A DNA stretch of 8,660 nt from Actinomycetota bacterium (GTDB lineage Bacteria > Actinomycetota > Aquicultoria > Aquicultorales > Aquicultoraceae): contig JASEIR010000062.1 of the NCBI GenBank assembly GCA_030017355.1, positions 2,613-11,272 on the forward strand, written 5' to 3'. This document shows positions 6,050 through 8,660 of this stretch, in pieces. The notes beneath the pieces are model-generated. The model did not search any database. It saw only the letters and a program-made list of their open reading frames with translations, and had not been told where the DNA came from. Position 1 is the first letter of the stretch. Each line of letters begins with the position of its first letter. A program made the position numbers and the translations under genes.

Positions 6050-7099
6050 ATGAAGGATGAAAAGTTGGAAGCTGCAGGGCTTACCGAAATAGAAAAAAGC
6101 GCAATTGGTGAGATTTGTGATTTAATAACGGCGTCTCTAGCAAAAACTTTTAGTGAGAGTATTGACTCAGATGTTTCTGTAGAGCCTTCCCAAGTAGATG
6201 TAATGGCTTTTGAAAAGATCGGGAGCTTAATTGACACCCCGGTTTTACTTATGCATTTTAATTGTGCAGCAGCATTGGAAGGGCAATTTTTCTTTGCTGT
6301 TTATGGTGATGGATTGCCTGAAGTATTTGACCTTGCCATACCTGATGATGTTAAGGAAACCGAAGCAGATGATGATAAAATTCTTGAGGGCTTAAAAGTG
6401 ATTGTTAACCAATCATTTTCAAAAGCTTTTGAGAATCTTGCTGAAAGTATGGGTCAAAAAATTGATTGCTCTGTGGTAGATGCAATTGTATTGCAGGACG
6501 AGTCTGGTTTTGAAAGCATTGGTTTTTTATATCCCGAGGGTGAACTTTTAAATGTATCAACAGGGCTTGTTTTGCCAAGTAGCATAGTAAGCATAAGCTA
6601 TCTGCTGCCATTAAGTGTAAGCAAGCAAATGATCGAACTGCTCCTAAAAGAGCAGCAAATAACCGGGCCAGCAGAAGGAGAGGTTGCTGGTATGGCGGAA
6701 GTGATTGATTTGGAAGCAAGTCAACAAACACAATTCAAAGGTCAAGCAGAGGAGAAATTAAAAGGTGAGGAGGTGCCGAAGGTTGTAGATATGCAACCCG
6801 CCAAATTCAACGTGTTAAGCGAGGAGCCAGCAACTGTAGATGGCAATAATATATCGCTTCTGCTTGATGTAGCTCTTGAGGCTTCAATTGAACTGGGCAA
6901 AACACAGATGACGATCGAAGAAATTTTGAAACTGACAAGAGGCTCTGTAATAGAGCTTGATAAGCTTGCCTCTGAACCGGTTGAGTTTTTGGTAAATGGC
7001 AAGGTTATAGCGCGTGGAGAGGTTGTAGTAATAGATGATAACTTCGGCATAAGAATTACTGAAATTTTAAGTCCTAGAGCTAGGCTTGAAAGTATTTAG
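6050..7099 (+). CDS. fliY: Flagellar motor switch protein FliY (FliN with degenerate CheC-type domain)
   Basis: FliY replaces FliN in the C-ring of Gram-positive bacteria and, in B. subtilis, also dephosphorylates CheY-P. The C-terminal SpoA/FliN domain (about 272-345) is well conserved: LDVALEASIELGKTQMTIEEIL, then LDKLASEPVEFLVNGKVIARGEVVVIDDNFGIRITEI. The N-terminal CheC-like part (about 12-205) aligns only loosely. The first phosphatase motif reads S17-AIG-E21-IC-D24, with Asp where Asn is required. The second reads E113-GLK-V117-IV-N120, with Val in place of Glu. The LSQDEI-type CheY-binding peptide of B. subtilis FliY is absent. An acidic, Gln/Lys-rich linker (about 206-265) joins the halves. 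A structural switch role is likely; CheY-P phosphatase activity is doubtful. It is the last flagellar gene in the window. Confidence 0.93.
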   Translation: MKDEKLEAAGLTEIEKSAIGEICDLITASLAKTFSESIDSDVSVEPSQVDVMAFEKIGSLIDTPVLLMHFNCAAALEGQFFFAVYGDGLPEVFDLAIPDDVKETEADDDKILEGLKVIVNQSFSKAFENLAESMGQKIDCSVVDAIVLQDESGFESIGFLYPEGELLNVSTGLVLPSSIVSISYLLPLSVSKQMIELLLKEQQITGPAEGEVAGMAEVIDLEASQQTQFKGQAEEKLKGEEVPKVVDMQPAKFNVLSEEPATVDGNNISLLLDVALEASIELGKTQMTIEEILKLTRGSVIELDKLASEPVEFLVNGKVIARGEVVVIDDNFGIRITEILSPRARLESI

Positions 7100-7144
7100 G
7101 AATCCCCGGCCTGTTAATAAATTCTAAAAATCACAAGAAAATTA

Positions 7145-7172
7145 TATAGCTTTTTGAAGGAGATGCCGATAT
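7145..7172 (+). promoter_or_regulatory. Possible second sigma-28 promoter, downstream of fliY
   Basis: GCCGATAT at 7165-7172 equals the B. subtilis SigD -10 consensus. The -35 is weak: TATA at 7145-7148 (three of four bases of TAAA) with a 16-base spacer. Initiation would be near 7180, at the left arm of the 12-bp stem 7181-7192/7245-7256. No convincing protein gene follows for more than 250 bp, so the product would be an untranslated RNA or a long leader. Confidence 0.4.
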
Positions 7173-7256
7173 CTAAAGATGAGGAAGGGCTCAAACTCTC
7201 ATCTCAAAAGCTCTCCTTCAGGGTTTCCGGTTTGTCCTGCTGCCGAGCTCTTCCTC
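7155..7256 (+). other. Structured non-coding stretch after fliY (possible small RNA or complex terminator)
   Basis: This is the core of the 340-bp stretch 7100-7439, in which no gene is supported. Three complementary pairs are visible. TGAAGGAGA (7155-7163) pairs with TCTCCTTCA (7212-7220). AGATGAG (7177-7183) pairs with CTCATCT (7198-7204), nested in the first. GAGGAAGGGCTC (7181-7192) pairs with GAGCTCTTCCTC (7245-7256), 12 pairs including one G-U, which competes with the first two. A T-rich run (7261-7278) follows the last arm. A transcript from 7180 would begin at the 12-bp stem; a read-through fliY mRNA would form the nested pair first. It could end the fliY transcript, or be a small RNA. 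No known RNA family was recognised. Confidence 0.35.
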
Positions 7257-7323
7257 CCCGCTTATTTTACCTTTTGCTTCTAAAACATTCCCAGATTAGC
7301 TATTAAGGCGTGTTCTCCACTAA

Positions 7324-7407
7324 ACCTTGTGAACTTGTGATAATTTATTGACTTTTGCTTGGTTGTCTTTTAAAATAGCAATCAATAATTGCACAAGTTC
7401 ACAAGGT
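7324..7407. repeat. Perfect 16-bp inverted repeat framing a promoter
   Basis: ACCTTGTGAACTTGTG at 7324-7339 is the exact reverse complement of CACAAGTTCACAAGGT at 7392-7407. Each arm contains two CTTGTGA-like heptamers in the same direction, 8 bp apart (7326 and 7334 in the left arm; the right arm has TCACAAG and GCACAAG). Weaker complementarity continues inward (AATTTATTGA with TCAATAATT, TTGCT with AGCAA). A sigma-70-type promoter sits between the arms, so paired regulator sites are the simplest reading. Confidence 0.85.
7348..7376 (+). promoter_or_regulatory. Sigma-70-type promoter between the inverted repeats
   Basis: TTGACT (7348-7353) and TAAAAT (7371-7376) each match five of six consensus bases and are separated by the ideal 17 bp. 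Initiation is expected near 7383. The left repeat arm then lies upstream of the -35 and the right arm at roughly +10 to +25, places where a bound repressor or looped complex would block transcription of the small membrane protein gene. Confidence 0.75.
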
Positions 7408-7439
7408 GGTATCTTCTTCGAAGCTTTATGGAGATTATA

Positions 7440-7592
7440 ATGATTAAAAAATTTAGGACCTTAGCAATTGTTTTATCTATTGCCGTCTTGCTGATCTTAA
7501 TCTCAATACTAATAGTCGTAGTTGAGCAGGGCCCTAAACTCAAGCTTAGCCAGTCGGCCAATCAAACTACCTCTTTATCAGCTAATGCATAG
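7440..7592 (+). CDS. Small single-span membrane protein, function unknown
   Basis: A 50-residue protein that I do not recognise. It has a basic N-terminus (MIKKFR), one very hydrophobic helix at about residues 7-28 rich in Ile/Leu/Val, and a polar Ser/Thr/Gln/Asn tail. It is probably an inner-membrane protein with an outside tail, or an uncleaved signal anchor. GGAG at 7430-7433 lies six bases before the ATG, which decides this start over an in-frame TTG at 7389 that has no ribosome site and overlaps the right inverted-repeat arm. It is the first gene after the repeat-framed promoter. The small size limits confidence, but promoter, ribosome site and hydrophobic pattern agree. It may be a regulatory or stress micro-protein; that is a guess. 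Confidence 0.6.
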   Translation: MIKKFRTLAIVLSIAVLLILISILIVVVEQGPKLKLSQSANQTTSLSANA

Positions 7593-7618
7593 TTAAATTA
7601 TCTACAAACCCACAGGTG

Positions 7619-7648
7619 CTGGTAATATTTACCAGTTTATGCTATACT
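7619..7648 (+). promoter_or_regulatory. Extended -10 promoter with overlapping palindromic operator-like site
   Basis: TGCTATACT at 7640-7648 is an extended -10 (TGnTATAAT-like, one mismatch). Immediately upstream, CTGGTAA-TAT-TTACCAG (7619-7635) is a perfect 7-bp inverted repeat occupying the -35 area, where there is no good -35 hexamer. Initiation would be near 7655, about 40 bases before the Cys-rich gene. The palindrome might be an operator, or in RNA from the preceding gene a weak terminator stem. Confidence 0.55.
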
Positions 7649-7695
7649 ATGTTTGTGCATGATAATATTAACATCTATGCGGCTGGTGGCCTATT

Positions 7696-7941
7696 GTGAA
7701 CGTTTATAGATTAAGCGACAAAAGAAAGAACTCCTGTTCGGATTTACGTAAGTGCCCGGCTAGTTACTACCATAACTGCTCTGCTTTTAAAAAGGGGTTA
7801 AACTGCTGGGAAGAGGAAAATGTGCCATGCTGCAGAAGGAATGATAAAACTCGTTGTCGGGCATGCACGCTCTATTGCGCAAGTCTTGTAGGCGGCTCGT
7901 CACAGATTTATCCCCGCACAATTAACACCTCCCAAAGGTAA
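7696..7941 (+). CDS. Small cysteine-rich protein, probable metal or Fe-S binding
   Basis: An 81-residue soluble protein with nine cysteines at 14, 20, 28, 37, 45, 46, 54, 57 and 61. It includes LNCWEEENVPCC (35-46) and a CRACTLYC cluster (54-61). The C-x2-C-x3-C ending and the 'NCWE..' motif recall small anaerobe proteins with CW/zinc-ribbon-like motifs, but I cannot name a family with confidence. It is rich in Lys and Arg and has no membrane segment or signal peptide. The start is GTG, with GGTGG (7685-7689) as a modest ribosome site; an in-frame stop at 7669-7671 rules out a longer protein. It has its own promoter (7640-7648) and ends 44 bp before the LysE-type gene, so the two may be co-transcribed. 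The regular Cys spacing argues against a chance reading frame. Confidence 0.72.
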   Translation: MNVYRLSDKRKNSCSDLRKCPASYYHNCSAFKKGLNCWEEENVPCCRRNDKTRCRACTLYCASLVGGSSQIYPRTINTSQR

Positions 7942-7974
7942 ATCATGTATTATTAATAATCAATTAATAATTCC

Positions 7975-7979
7975 GGAGG
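7975..7979 (+). promoter_or_regulatory. Ribosome site that selects a CTG start for the exporter gene
   Basis: GGAGG is followed by six bases (CAAACC) and then CTG at 7986. No ATG, GTG or TTG lies at a usable distance in the correct frame; the next in-frame candidate is GTG at 8022, more than 40 bases away. Confidence 0.7.
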
Positions 7980-7985
7980 CAAACC

Positions 7986-8618
7986 CTGGAGACAATCACT
8001 ATTTTCCTGACAGCTTTAATTGTGGCTTTATCTGGTGCAATGATACCTGGACCTTTGCTTGCTATAACAATAGGCGAAACAACCAGGAAGGGCGCATGGA
8101 TTGCTTTTTTACTAATACTTGGACACTCACTATTGGAATTAGTTCTAATAATTGGTCTTGCATTTGGTCTTAGCGCTTTTCTTAATAATACAGCGGTTAT
8201 TAGATTAATTAGCATTCTTGGGGGAGGCTTTCTCATTTGGATGGGATATGGCATGGTAGCCGATGCTTGTCGTGGGCGAGCTTCTCTTGGCTCGGCTGCT
8301 TATAAAGATGTATCTGGCATGTGGCCTGTTGTTCAGGGGGTTGCAACAAGTGTGTCTAATCCTTATTGGACAATATGGTGGGCTACAATTGGCTTAAATT
8401 TCATGCTAGCCTCGCTTAAGCACGGCTTGCTTGGGTTGGCCTCATTTTATTTTGGTCATATTTTAGGCGATTTTTTATGGTATATGGCAGTGGCTTACGT
8501 TATCTCAACTGGCAAAAGATTTATTACTGAGCGTTTTTATCGCGGAATTCTCTTCTTCTTTGGGCTGTTTTTGTTATTCCTTGCGGCCGCTTTTATCCTT
8601 AACATTCCGCTTTTCTAG
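7986..8618 (+). CDS. LysE/RhtB-family transporter with probable CTG start
   Basis: An integral membrane exporter of the LysE superfamily, which moves amino acids or related small metabolites out of the cell; the substrate cannot be told from sequence. Read from CTG 7986 it has 210 residues, the usual family length. Its first helix is METITIFLTALIVALSG, followed by the family hallmark IPGPLLAITIGE. Starting at GTG 8022 would remove twelve residues of helix 1 and has no ribosome site. About six hydrophobic segments are visible. Conserved polar positions include GHSLLEL (about 46-52) and SNPYWTIWWATIG (about 125-137, the 'NPK'-type loop). The gene ends 42 bp before the right edge and no terminator is visible there. 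It follows the Cys-rich gene and may share its promoter. The neighbours give no clue to substrate. Confidence 0.85.
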   Translation: METITIFLTALIVALSGAMIPGPLLAITIGETTRKGAWIAFLLILGHSLLELVLIIGLAFGLSAFLNNTAVIRLISILGGGFLIWMGYGMVADACRGRASLGSAAYKDVSGMWPVVQGVATSVSNPYWTIWWATIGLNFMLASLKHGLLGLASFYFGHILGDFLWYMAVAYVISTGKRFITERFYRGILFFFGLFLLFLAAAFILNIPLF

Positions 8619-8660
8619 CTTCAGGGATTTTGCATTTTATCCTCTGTCATTCCCTCGACT

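Noticed and set aside
6405..6731. 108-codon antisense reading frame opposite fliY
   Set aside because: Shadow of a well-supported gene with conserved domains; Leu/Ser/Pro-rich translation without a recognisable motif.
7163..7306. 47-codon reading frame (MPISKDEEG...) after fliY
   Set aside because: Its ATG touches the AAGGAG with no spacing, the C-terminal half is low in coding character, and the stretch is better explained by complementary arms.
7389..7439. Longer version of the small membrane protein starting at TTG 7389
   Set aside because: No ribosome site, start lies about six bases after the predicted transcription start, and the added residues are encoded by the inverted-repeat arm.
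7949..7972. AT-rich palindrome ATTATTAATAAT between the Cys-rich and exporter genes
   Set aside because: Short and purely A/T in an AT-rich gap; likely chance, and no GC stem for a terminator.

Overview
The window carries the middle of a flagellar operon (about 1-7100, all genes on the + strand) followed by a short accessory segment (about 7100-8660). Base composition is AT-leaning. Genes mostly start with ATG or GTG behind strong GGAGG-type ribosome sites. The order fliK, flgD, TIGR02530-type protein, flgE, flbD, fliL, fliM, fliY, together with a short FlgD lacking the large C-terminal domain and a CheC/FliN-type FliY, is the arrangement of Gram-positive flagellar operons (Bacillus/Clostridia and some deep-branching anaerobic Gram-positive lineages). 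The exact phylum cannot be fixed from this sequence.

Region 1 (1-3962) encodes hook building: FliK (hook-length ruler, cut by the left edge), FlgD (hook cap), a small conserved flagellar-operon protein and FlgE (hook subunit). Two of the gaps are unusual. Three copies of an A-rich 23-bp unit precede the ribosome site of the TIGR02530-type gene. A 123-nt leader in front of flgE can adopt two mutually exclusive folds, one of which buries the flgE Shine-Dalgarno sequence.

Region 2 (3963-7099) starts with a textbook intrinsic terminator directly followed by a sigma-28 (FliA/SigD) -10 element, GCCGATAA. It then encodes FlbD, FliL, FliM and FliY, which are motor and switch parts. FliM keeps the CheY-P binding motif. 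FliY lacks that motif and both of its CheC-type active-site motifs are incomplete. motA/motB are absent between flbD and fliL, and cheY-fliOPQ does not follow fliY, so the cluster is split relative to the usual order.

Region 3 (7100-8660) has 340 bp without a clear gene, holding a second possible sigma-28 -10 element (GCCGATAT) and nested complementary segments. It also holds a good sigma-70-type promoter framed by perfect 16-bp inverted repeats. The promoter leads into a 50-residue single-span membrane protein. Next come an extended -10 promoter with a palindromic operator-like site, a nine-cysteine small protein, and a LysE/RhtB-type exporter that appears to start at CTG. This last part is not visibly related to motility.

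The strongest candidates for undescribed biology are the flgE leader switch, the terminator plus sigma-28 promoter inside the operon, and the inverted-repeat-framed promoter at 7324-7407.
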